From positions 496,001-560,000 of the forward strand of contig JADJWR010000001.1 of the NCBI GenBank assembly GCA_016716275.1: a DNA stretch of 64,000 nucleotides. Direction: 5' to 3'. The notes under the pieces are model-generated. The model saw only the letters and a list, made by a program, of their open reading frames with translations. It did no database searches and was not told where the DNA came from. Shown piece after piece: positions 35,325-42,583 of the stretch (its first letter is position 1; each line of letters opens with the position of its first letter). The stretch comes from Burkholderiales bacterium (GTDB lineage: Bacteria > Pseudomonadota > Gammaproteobacteria > Burkholderiales > Burkholderiaceae_F). The position numbers were made by a program, and so were the translations under genes.

Positions 35325-36011
35325 TCAGTTCGCCGCCCGCGGCTGCCCGTAGTGCTCGAACCTGGCGAGCACGCGCGCCATTTCCTCTTCCGACAGCCGC
35401 GGCGGCTCGCCCAGCGCCAGTGCCGCCAGGTACATGCGCGCCAGGTGCTCGACCTCGATCGCCAGGGCCAGCGCCTGCGCGAGCGACGCCTCGCAGGCGA
35501 TCACCCCGTGGTGTGCCAGCAGGCAGGCCTTGCGGCCGGTGAGCGCCGCCAGCGCGAGATCGGACAGCTGCTGCGTGCCGAAGGTCGCGTACGGCGCGCA
35601 GCGGATGTCGGCGCCGCCGGCCGCGGCGACCATGTAGTGGAACGCCGGAATGCCGCGGCCGTGGCAGGCGAGCGCGGTGGCCGACGGCGAATGCGTGTGA
35701 ACGATCGCCGCCAGTTCCGGCCGCGAGCGGTGGATGTCGAGATGGAAGCGCCACTCGCTGCTCGGTTCGCAGCCGCCGGTGGCGGCACCGTCGGCCAGGC
35801 GCAGGAACGGCAGCTCCGCCGGCTGCAGCTCGTCGTAGTCGAGTCCGGTCGGCGTGATCAGCAGGCCGGCGTGCCGGCCGCGGACGCAGCGCACCGACAC
35901 GTTGCCGGCCTTGTTGACGTTGATGCCGGCGCCGTTCATCGCCCGCGCGGTGTCGATCACCGCGCGGCGCAGCTCGATCGAATCCTCGGCAGGCAGCGCT
36001 TCGGTGGCCAC
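35325..36011 (-). CDS. Class II aldolase, FucA-like (probable 5-methylthioribulose-1-phosphate aldolase)
   Basis: Zinc-dependent aldolase of 228 residues. It aligns by eye with E. coli FucA along its length: INVNKAGNVSVR, LLITPTGLDYDEL, SSEWRFHLDIH (catalytic-type Glu), VHTHSPSATAL (two zinc His), IPAFHYMVAAAGG, CAPYATFGTQ and LLAHHGVIACE (third zinc His). FucA cleaves fuculose-1-phosphate, but no fucose genes are here. The gene follows mtnA after 11 bases, the pairing seen in the DHAP shunt, where a FucA-like Ald2 makes DHAP and (methylthio)acetaldehyde. That assignment is by context. Confidence 0.83.
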   Translation of the reverse strand: MATEALPAEDSIELRRAVIDTARAMNGAGINVNKAGNVSVRCVRGRHAGLLITPTGLDYDELQPAELPFLRLADGAATGGCEPSSEWRFHLDIHRSRPELAAIVHTHSPSATALACHGRGIPAFHYMVAAAGGADIRCAPYATFGTQQLSDLALAALTGRKACLLAHHGVIACEASLAQALALAIEVEHLARMYLAALALGEPPRLSEEEMARVLARFEHYGQPRAAN

Positions 36012-36022
36012 GGTCTGCTGCC

Positions 36023-37108
36023 TCAGGCGGCGGCACGCGCCGGCGCGAAGAGCCGCGCCAGTTCGGCCGGTGCCGCGATGCCGCGCTCGGTGACGATGCC
36101 GGTGACCAGCCGCGCCGGCGTCACGTCGAATGCCGGGTTTGCCACCGCCGTGGCGTCATCCGCCAGGGCGACCTGCGCCGGCCGGCCACTGCCGTCGCGG
36201 CCGCTGACCAGCCGCACTTCGTCGGCGGCGCGCTCCTCGATCGGGATCTCGCGCAGCGCGTCGGCAAGCTCCCAGTCGATGGTCGGCGACGGCACCGCCG
36301 CGTAGAACGGCACGCCGTTGTCGAAGGCGGCCAGCGCCTTCAGGTAGGTGCCGATCTTGTTGCACACGTCGCCGCCGCGGCTGACGCGGTCGGCGCCGAC
36401 GATCACCAGGTCCACCTCGCCGCGCTGCATCAGGTGACCGCCGGCGTTGTCGGCGATCAGCGTGTGCGGCACGCCGTGCGCCGCCAGTTCCCATGCGGTC
36501 AGCAGACCCTGGTTGCGCGGCCGCGTCTCGTCGACCCATACGTGCACCGGCACGCCGGCATCGTGCGCCTGGTAGACGGCCGACAGCGCGGTGCCGTAGT
36601 CGACCGTGGCGATCCAGCCGGCGTTGCAGTGGGTCAGCACGTGCACCGGCCGCCGCGTCCGTGCGTACGCCGCGGCGATCGGCCCGGCGCCATGGCGGCC
36701 CAGCGCGCGGTTGATCGCCACGTCCTCCTCGGCAACGCAGCCGGCCTCGTGCCAGGCCGCCTCGGCCCGCGCCGCCGGCGGCAGCGGCTGCATTGCCGAG
36801 CGCATGCGCGCCAGCGCCCAGCGCAGGTTGACGGCGGTCGGTCGGGTGGCGAGCAGCGCCGCGTGCGCGTCGGCCAGCGCCGTGTCGCCGGCGTCGCGCT
36901 GCATGGCCAGAGCGACGCCGTAGGCGGCTGCCACGCCGATCAGCGGTGCGCCGCGGACCTGCATCGAGCGGATCGCCCGTGCCACCTCGCCGATGCTCTC
37001 GAGCCGCAGCGTCGCGAAGGCGAACGGCAGGCGCGTCTGGTCGATGACGCGCACCGCGTGCGGACCGTCCGCGGCGATCGAACGCCAGGCGACGCCATCG
37101 ACCCTCAT
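36023..37108 (-). CDS. mtnA: S-methyl-5-thioribose-1-phosphate isomerase
   Basis: Converts methylthioribose-1-phosphate (or 5-deoxyribose-1-phosphate) to the ribulose form. The 361-residue protein has the eIF2B-like fold with LTHCNAG (C161) and VIVGADRV (D240), the catalytic Cys/Asp pair, plus MQVRGAPLIGVAAAYG, DETRPRNQG and EIPIEER. No other gene of the classical methionine-salvage route (mtnB, C, D, K) is adjacent; the next gene is a class II aldolase. It lies 57 bases after a DUF3149 gene on the same strand. Confidence 0.93.
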   Translation of the reverse strand: MRVDGVAWRSIAADGPHAVRVIDQTRLPFAFATLRLESIGEVARAIRSMQVRGAPLIGVAAAYGVALAMQRDAGDTALADAHAALLATRPTAVNLRWALARMRSAMQPLPPAARAEAAWHEAGCVAEEDVAINRALGRHGAGPIAAAYARTRRPVHVLTHCNAGWIATVDYGTALSAVYQAHDAGVPVHVWVDETRPRNQGLLTAWELAAHGVPHTLIADNAGGHLMQRGEVDLVIVGADRVSRGGDVCNKIGTYLKALAAFDNGVPFYAAVPSPTIDWELADALREIPIEERAADEVRLVSGRDGSGRPAQVALADDATAVANPAFDVTPARLVTGIVTERGIAAPAELARLFAPARAAA

Positions 37109-37165
37109 GGGCGAGATTCTAAGGACCGACGATGACCGGCTGCCGAGCAGCGCGGCAGCGGCGCT

Positions 37166-37318
37166 TCAGCGCTGCTCGCCGAGTCGCTTCGCTTCGTCGC
37201 GCGCCACCTGCGCGCCGATCCAGCGGAACATCACGATGGCGATGACGCCGATGCCGACGATCACGCCCAGCGACATCATGCCGATCCAGGTGGTGAACAG
37301 CTCGCGCAGTGCATCCAT
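37166..37318 (-). CDS. DUF3149-like small membrane peptide
   Basis: A 50-residue protein with one transmembrane helix: MDALRELFTTWIGMMSLG followed by VIVGIGVIAIVMFRWI and a short charged cytoplasmic tail (AQVARDEAKRLGEQR). The length, the LF..W.GMMSL opening and the single helix fit DUF3149. It lies 46 bases after the DksA-like gene on the same strand. Function unknown. Confidence 0.78.
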   Translation of the reverse strand: MDALRELFTTWIGMMSLGVIVGIGVIAIVMFRWIGAQVARDEAKRLGEQR

Positions 37319-37364
37319 GGCGGGGCAGCTCCTCGATCTCGTCCGGGTGGGCCCGTTGTCTCGC

Positions 37365-37769
37365 TCAGCCGCGCCCGCCGGCCCGCAGCCGGTGGCCCTC
37401 GAACTGCTGCTGGCAGGCGGCGCAGCGCAGGGCCGCCGGATGCGCCTGCAGGCGGCGCAGGTCGATCGCCTCCTCGCAGTCGATGCACAGTCCGTAGCTG
37501 CCCTCGTCGAGGCGGGCGAGCGCCGACTCGATCTCGTGCAGCGCTGTCGCCGTGCGCGCCAGATGGGCCACGTCGGCCTGCCGCTGGGTCTCGGCGGCCG
37601 CATCGTCGTCGGTTTCTTCCTTGTGCAAAGGCAGTCCGGCCTCGTCGTGGCGATGCTCGCCATCGCCGTGCAGCCGGGCATCGACGGCATCCGCCGCGGT
37701 GCGCTTCATTTCCTGCAGCAGCTGACGGAACTGCTCCCGCGCCGCTGCATCCAGTCCGGTAGGTGACAT
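37365..37769 (-). CDS. TraR/DksA-family zinc-finger protein
   Basis: A 134-residue protein with a long N-terminal coiled-coil region and a C-terminal four-cysteine zinc finger: C95/C98 (CIDC) and C116/C119 (CAAC), preceded by DEGSYGLC, the DksA/TraR signature. The coiled-coil tip lacks a clear DxxDxA pair, so true DksA activity on RNA polymerase is doubtful. A His/Asp-rich insert (HGDGEHRHDEAG) is notable. The ATG has GGGAG nine bases upstream, and an FNR-like box lies 52-65 bases upstream. Confidence 0.85.
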   Translation of the reverse strand: MSPTGLDAAAREQFRQLLQEMKRTAADAVDARLHGDGEHRHDEAGLPLHKEETDDDAAAETQRQADVAHLARTATALHEIESALARLDEGSYGLCIDCEEAIDLRRLQAHPAALRCAACQQQFEGHRLRAGGRG

Positions 37770-37793
37770 TGCCGTGAACTCCCGTGGCCTTGC

Positions 37794-37834
37794 AGCCTAC
37801 GGACTGCCTCCTGTGCCGGCTTGACCGGAGTCAA
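37794..37834 (-). promoter_or_regulatory. FNR/ANR-like box and -10 element ahead of the DksA-like gene
   Basis: TTGAC-CGGA-GTCAA at 37821-37834 is a perfect inverted repeat with the same arms as the box at 26878-26891. On the minus strand, TAGGCT (37794-37799) is placed as expected for a -10 element when the box is centred at -41.5. Transcription would then start near 37786, giving a 17-base leader that contains the ribosome site of the DksA-like gene. It may also influence the divergent acyl-CoA synthetase gene. Confidence 0.55.
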
Positions 37835-37965
37835 CGGCGGCGAAGAGTCGACACCCGGCGAGCCGGCCGGGTGCGAATGGACGGATCCCTCTTGCCTCCT
37901 TGACGTTGCGCTGCAGCATAATGGCTGCTTGTCGACGGCACGCCGGTCTGCCGGCCGCTCGCACG

Positions 37966-40716
37966 ATGCTCTACTCACATTATCTGCAGGGCGCACTGGC
38001 GCCGCGTTCAGTGGCGCTGGTCGGCGCGAGCCAGCGCGAGGCGGCGCTCGGCACGTACGTCCTCGACAACCTGCTGGCCGGCGGTTTCAAGGGGCCGATC
38101 TACGCGGTCAATCCGAAGTACGGCGAACTGGCCGGCCAGACCTGCTACGCGCGCGTGGCCGATCTGCCGCAGGCGCCCGACCTGGTGATCCTGGTCACCC
38201 CGCCGAAGACGGTACCGGACCTGATCGACGAGTGCGCCGAGCGCGGCGTTCGCGCCGTGCTGGTGATCTCGGGCGGCTTCGCCGACTCCGAGGCCGGCCG
38301 CCTGCTGCACGAGAAGGCGGTGCTGCGCGCGCGCGCCCGCGGCATCCGCCTGCTCGGGCCGCATTGCCTCGGCATCATGCGGCCCGACATCGGGCTGAAC
38401 GCGAGCTACGCGCGCACTGCGGCGCGGCCGGGCTCGGTGGCGCTGGTGTCGCAGTCCGGCGCGCTGGTCTCGGCGCTGCTCGACTTCGCGCAGACAGCCG
38501 GCTTCGGCTTCTCCTCGGTGATCGCCACCGGCGCCGCTTCCGAAGTCGAGTTCTCGGAGATACTCGATTTCCTGTCGACCGACGGCGCCACGCGCAGCAT
38601 CATCCTGTACGTCGAGGGCGTGCACGACGCGCGCGCCTTCCTGTCGAGCGTCCGCGTGGCCGCCAGCGTCAAGCCGGTGGTGGTGCTGAAGGCCGGCCGC
38701 CACCTGGCCGGCTCGAAGTCGCCGATGAGCCACACCGGCGCGCTGGTCGGCGACGACGCGGTGTTCGACGCGGCACTGCGGCGCGCCGGCGCGATCCGCG
38801 TCGACGCCTACTTCGACATGTTCTCCGCCGCCGAGGCGCTTGCCGCCGCCCGTTTCCCGCGGCCCGATCCCGGCAACAGGCTCGCCATCGTCTCGAACGG
38901 CGGCGGGCCGGGGCTGCTGGCCGCCGACTGCGTCGCGGACAACGAGGTCGTGCTGGCGAGCCTCACCGCAGAGACGGTGAAGAAACTCGACGAGATCCTG
39001 CCGGCCACCTGGTCGCACGGCAATCCGGTCGACGTCATCCGCGATGCCGACATGGAGCGTTGCGCGAAGGCGCTCGAGCGGGTGCTCGCCGACCCGGGCA
39101 ACGACGGCGTGCTGGTGCTGTTCTCGCCGACCATCGCCCTGGGCGCCGAAGAGGCGGCGAAGGCGCTGCTGCCGGTGGCGAGGGCCAGCGACAAGCCGGT
39201 GATCACCGCCTGGCTGGGTGGCGAGGACGCGCACCGCGGCCGGGCGATCTTCGACGCCGCCGGCATGGCCACCGCCAGCAGTCCCGAGCGCGGCGTCGAG
39301 GCCTTCGGCTACCTGTCGCGGTTCGTCCGCGGCCGCCAGATGCGGCTGCAGGTGCCACCGCCGCAGGTGGCCGAGTTCGAGACCGAGGCCGCCGAGGCGC
39401 GGCGGATCATCGAGCGTGCCTCCGCCGCCGGCCACGCCACGCTCGACGAGCGCGAGTCGAAGGCACTGCTGGCGGCCTTCGGCATCGACACCGCGCGCAC
39501 GCGGCTGGCCGCCTCGGCCGAGGAGGCGGTCGCGCTGGCCGAGGAGATCGGCTACCCGGTGGCGCTGAAGGTGTCGGCCTCCGGCGTGGTGCACAAGACC
39601 GACGTCGGCGGCGTGATCCTGTCGGTGATGAACGCGCGCGAGGTGGGGCACGGCTTCGACCTGATCCGCAGCCGCTGCGCCGAGCGGGCGCCGAAAGCCA
39701 AGTTCCACGGCGTGCTGGTGCAGCAGATGATCGTGCGGCCGGACGGCCGCGAGCTGCTGGTCGGGCTGGTGCGCGACCCGGCCTTCGGACCGGTGATCAG
39801 CTTCGGCATGGGCGGCATCGCGGTGGAGGTGCTGCGCGACGCCGCGGTGGCGCTGCCGCCGCTGAACCGCTTCCTCGCCCGCGAGCTGATCTCGCGCACG
39901 CGGGCGGCGCAGATGCTGGCGCAGTTCCGCGGCAAGCCGCCGGTCGACATCGAGGTGCTGATCGACGTGCTGCTGAAGGTCTCCGACATCGCCTGCGAAC
40001 TGCCGTGCGTGCAGGAACTGGACATCAACCCGCTGCTGGTCGACCAGAGCGGCGCGGTGGCGCTCGACGCCCGGCTGGTGCTGGGCGACGGACCGCTGGT
40101 GCCGGACGCGACCTACTCGCACCTGGCGATCCATCCCTATCCGAAGGCGCTGGCGCGCACCCACCGGCTGCGCGGCGGCGAGACCGTGCTGCTGCGGCCG
40201 ATCCGGCCGGAGGACGCGCAGGCGGAAACGCGCCTCGTTTCGCGGCTGTCACCGGAGACGATGTACATGCGCTTCCATGCGCCGCTGCGCGAGCTCACCA
40301 CCGAGCGGCTGGTGCGCTTCACGCAGATCGACTACGACCGCGAGATCGCCTTCGTCGCGATCGACGCCTCCGGCGAGCAGGAGGAGATCCGCGGCGTGGC
40401 CCGCTACACCCGCATGCCGGACGGCTTTTCCTGCGAGTTCGGCGTCGTCATCGAGGACGACTGGCAGGGCAGGGGCCTCGGCCACGCGCTGATGACGGCA
40501 CTCGAGGAGACCGCGCGCAGCCGCGGGCTGACCGAGATCATCGGCTACGTGCTGCGCGACAACGAAGGCATGGGCAGGCTGATGCGCGGCCGCGGCTACC
40601 TCGCCACCTCGGCGCCCGACGACGAGGGCGTGCGTCGCTACGTCAAGCGGCTGATCGGCGGCGCGCCGATTGGCGCGGTGCGCGCCCTGCGCGGCCACGC
40701 CACCGAGCGCGGCTGA
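37966..40716 (+). CDS. NDP-forming acyl-CoA synthetase / GNAT acetyltransferase fusion
   Basis: A 916-residue protein in the order CoA-binding (YLQGALAPRSVALVGAS start, residues 1-140), ligase-CoA, ATP-grasp (about 480-700, with EIGYPVALKVSASGVVHKTDVGGV) and a C-terminal GNAT domain (about 735-890, DDWQGRGLGHALM acetyl-CoA loop). This is the PatZ/Pat layout of protein lysine acetyltransferases. H256 in MSHTGALVG is the phosphoryl-carrying histidine of active ADP-forming acetyl-CoA synthetases. Its presence suggests the ligase half could be active, unlike what I recall for Pat. ATG 37966 matches the family start. Confidence 0.88.
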   Translation: MLYSHYLQGALAPRSVALVGASQREAALGTYVLDNLLAGGFKGPIYAVNPKYGELAGQTCYARVADLPQAPDLVILVTPPKTVPDLIDECAERGVRAVLVISGGFADSEAGRLLHEKAVLRARARGIRLLGPHCLGIMRPDIGLNASYARTAARPGSVALVSQSGALVSALLDFAQTAGFGFSSVIATGAASEVEFSEILDFLSTDGATRSIILYVEGVHDARAFLSSVRVAASVKPVVVLKAGRHLAGSKSPMSHTGALVGDDAVFDAALRRAGAIRVDAYFDMFSAAEALAAARFPRPDPGNRLAIVSNGGGPGLLAADCVADNEVVLASLTAETVKKLDEILPATWSHGNPVDVIRDADMERCAKALERVLADPGNDGVLVLFSPTIALGAEEAAKALLPVARASDKPVITAWLGGEDAHRGRAIFDAAGMATASSPERGVEAFGYLSRFVRGRQMRLQVPPPQVAEFETEAAEARRIIERASAAGHATLDERESKALLAAFGIDTARTRLAASAEEAVALAEEIGYPVALKVSASGVVHKTDVGGVILSVMNAREVGHGFDLIRSRCAERAPKAKFHGVLVQQMIVRPDGRELLVGLVRDPAFGPVISFGMGGIAVEVLRDAAVALPPLNRFLARELISRTRAAQMLAQFRGKPPVDIEVLIDVLLKVSDIACELPCVQELDINPLLVDQSGAVALDARLVLGDGPLVPDATYSHLAIHPYPKALARTHRLRGGETVLLRPIRPEDAQAETRLVSRLSPETMYMRFHAPLRELTTERLVRFTQIDYDREIAFVAIDASGEQEEIRGVARYTRMPDGFSCEFGVVIEDDWQGRGLGHALMTALEETARSRGLTEIIGYVLRDNEGMGRLMRGRGYLATSAPDDEGVRRYVKRLIGGAPIGAVRALRGHATERG

Positions 40717-40802
40717 ACAGGGATCGCGCGACGCGACCGATGCAATCGTCGAGTTCGGCGGCGCGTGCGCCTCGCCGTCGTCGTCCGGTCACACCGATCC
40801 CG

Positions 40803-41717
40803 ATGCTGTTGCGGATCGCGCGACAGGCCTGCCTGATCGTTGCCGCGGCACTCGCGCCGTTGTTGCCGCTCACGGCCGCTGCGCAGGATGCGACCGGCGC
40901 AGGCTACGGATTCCTGTGGGAGGCGACGCGCGGCGCCGAGCGCGTGCGGCTGCTCGGCGCGATACACGTCGGCCGGCCCGAGGCGGCGGCAGCCTACCGC
41001 GCCGACCGAACGGGCCTGCGCGACGCGCAGGTGTTCGCCTTCGAGGCCAACGTCTTCGACGCGCGGGCGACCCTGGCCGCGATGCAGCGCTGGGCGACCT
41101 ATCCGGAGGGCGCTCCCGGGCTCGACGCCCACGTCGACGCCGCCCTGCTGGCCCGCGCCGAGAAGCTGCTGGCAGGCAGCGGCCTGCCGGCCTGCTGCCG
41201 GATGAAGCCGTGGATGCTCGCCAACACCCTGATCATGCTCGAGACGATGCGGGCCGGCTTCGGTCCGGGCTACGGCAGCGAGGCGCAGCTGCATCAGCTC
41301 GCGCTGGCCACCGGCCGCCCGGTGGTCGAGATCGAGAGCATCGACGAGCAGCTGCGGCTGTTCGACGAGGCGCCCGCAGCGGTGCAGCGCGACTACCTGC
41401 GCCGCGCGGTGGAAACCATCGAGGACGGCAGCGGCCGCGCCGAGATCGAGCGGCTGGTCGGTGCCTGGGAGCGCGGCGACGCGGCGGCGCTGCAGGCGCA
41501 GCTCGCGCAGATGCTGCGCAGCGAGCGGGCGGCGCAGCGCTTCGTCGCCGAGCGGCTGATCCGCGATCGCCACCCGAAGATGCTGGCCGCCATCGAGCGC
41601 TTCGCCGCCAGCGGTCGCCTGCACCTGGTGGCGATCGGCGCGTTGCACTACGTCGGCCCCGACGGCCTGCTGCAGATGCTGCGCGACCGCGGCTACACGG
41701 TGAAGCGGCTGCAATGA
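40803..41717 (+). CDS. TraB/GumN family protein
   Basis: A 304-residue exported protein. The start at 40803 gives a typical signal peptide (LLRIARQACLIVAAALAPLLPLTAAAQ); an ATG at 40740 would add 21 Arg-rich residues. The TraB/GumN core is visible: FLWEATRGAERVRLLGAIHVGRPE near the start with the first conserved GxxH, and a matching AIGALHYVGPDGLLQMLRDRGY at the end. The family resembles erythromycin esterase/Tiki-type metalloproteases and is of uncertain role. It overlaps the pdeM start by ATGA. Confidence 0.85.
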   Translation: MLLRIARQACLIVAAALAPLLPLTAAAQDATGAGYGFLWEATRGAERVRLLGAIHVGRPEAAAAYRADRTGLRDAQVFAFEANVFDARATLAAMQRWATYPEGAPGLDAHVDAALLARAEKLLAGSGLPACCRMKPWMLANTLIMLETMRAGFGPGYGSEAQLHQLALATGRPVVEIESIDEQLRLFDEAPAAVQRDYLRRAVETIEDGSGRAEIERLVGAWERGDAAALQAQLAQMLRSERAAQRFVAERLIRDRHPKMLAAIERFAASGRLHLVAIGALHYVGPDGLLQMLRDRGYTVKRLQ

Positions 41718-42406
41718 GGGGCCGGACCCGCTTCGCCGAGCGCCTCGATCTCGATTTCGGCGGCACCACCTGGCGGGCGCTGCCGCAGCTTGCCGCGCTG
41801 TGGCTGCCGCCGCGCTGGCTGGTGGTGGCCGACCTGCACTTCGGCAAGGCGGCGACGTTTCGCGCGCGCGGCGTGCCGGTGCCGGGAGGCACCACCGAGG
41901 CCGGCCTGGCGCGGCTGACGGCGCTGATCGAGCAGACACGGCCACGGCGCCTGGTCTTCCTCGGCGACCTGCTGCACGCGCGCGAGGCGCACGGTGCCGG
42001 GACGATGCAGCAGCTCGCGCGCTGGCGGGCGCAGCACGCGGCGCTGCCGATGACGCTGGTCGAGGGCAATCACGACCGCCACGCCGGTGCGCCGCCGCCG
42101 GCGCTGTCGATCGACGTGGTCGACGAGCCTTGGACGATGCAGGGCATCGCCTTCTGCCATCACCCGCAACGGATCGCCAACACGGCCGTGGTCGCCGGCC
42201 ATCTGCACCCCTGCGTGCGCCTGCACGGCGCGGCCAACGACACCTTGCGCCTGCCTTGCTTCTGGCAGCGCGTGGACCTGCTGACGCTGCCGGCCTTCGG
42301 CGAGTTCACCGGTGGCGCACCGATCCAGCGCGAACGCGGCGACCGCGTGTTCGCCGTGGCCGACGCAGGTCTGATCGAGATCCCGGCCGCCGCGCTCACC
42401 GTCTGA
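41714..42406 (+). CDS. pdeM: Ligase-associated DNA damage response endonuclease PdeM
   Basis: A 230-residue calcineurin-type metallophosphoesterase with all expected metal ligands: D40/H42 (VADLHFGKAATFRARG), D85 (LGDLLHAR), N119/H120 (GNHDRH), the later CHHP, and GHLHP. The extended DLHFGKA..RA.G..VP.GTT block is the mark of PdeM rather than a general phosphoesterase. In many bacteria pdeM sits with an ATP-dependent ligase, an exonuclease and the DEXH helicase; here the helicase is 33 kb away at 6.3-8.9 kb and the other two are not seen. Confidence 0.88.
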   Translation: MRGRTRFAERLDLDFGGTTWRALPQLAALWLPPRWLVVADLHFGKAATFRARGVPVPGGTTEAGLARLTALIEQTRPRRLVFLGDLLHAREAHGAGTMQQLARWRAQHAALPMTLVEGNHDRHAGAPPPALSIDVVDEPWTMQGIAFCHHPQRIANTAVVAGHLHPCVRLHGAANDTLRLPCFWQRVDLLTLPAFGEFTGGAPIQRERGDRVFAVADAGLIEIPAAALTV

Positions 42407-42525
42407 CCGCCGGCTGCACGGGCGGGCGGCGGGCATGGCCGCGGCAAGCAGGCGAAGCGATGCCGGTGGCGCGCGCCGAAGCGGCGTTGCAAACCCGCAA
42501 TCCGCGCAGGGCAACGGACGCGGCG

Positions 42526-42567
42526 TTGACGTGAATCACGGCGGCATCGACGACCGCAGTCAACACT
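42526..42567 (+). promoter_or_regulatory. Possible FNR/ANR-like box ahead of hoxF
   Basis: TTGAC-GTGA-ATCAC at 42526-42539 matches the FNR consensus TTGAT-N4-ATCAA at eight of ten positions. It lies 45 bases before the hoxF start. A weak -10 candidate AACACT (42562-42567) is at the class II distance. The rest of the 42407-42583 gap shows no gene and no sigma-54 type -24/-12 pair at the right spacing. Confidence 0.4.
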
Positions 42568-42583
42568 GAGTCGACTCGTGGTG

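Noticed and set aside
36023..37108. Ribose-1,5-bisphosphate isomerase acting with the AMP phosphorylase-type enzyme
   Set aside because: Motifs and length fit MtnA, and the neighbouring aldolase fits methylthioribulose-phosphate cleavage; no RuBisCO gene is seen. Not excluded but less likely.
42407..42583. Sigma-54 promoter before hoxF
   Set aside because: A TTGCAA is present near 42488 but no GG-containing -24 element lies at the required distance.
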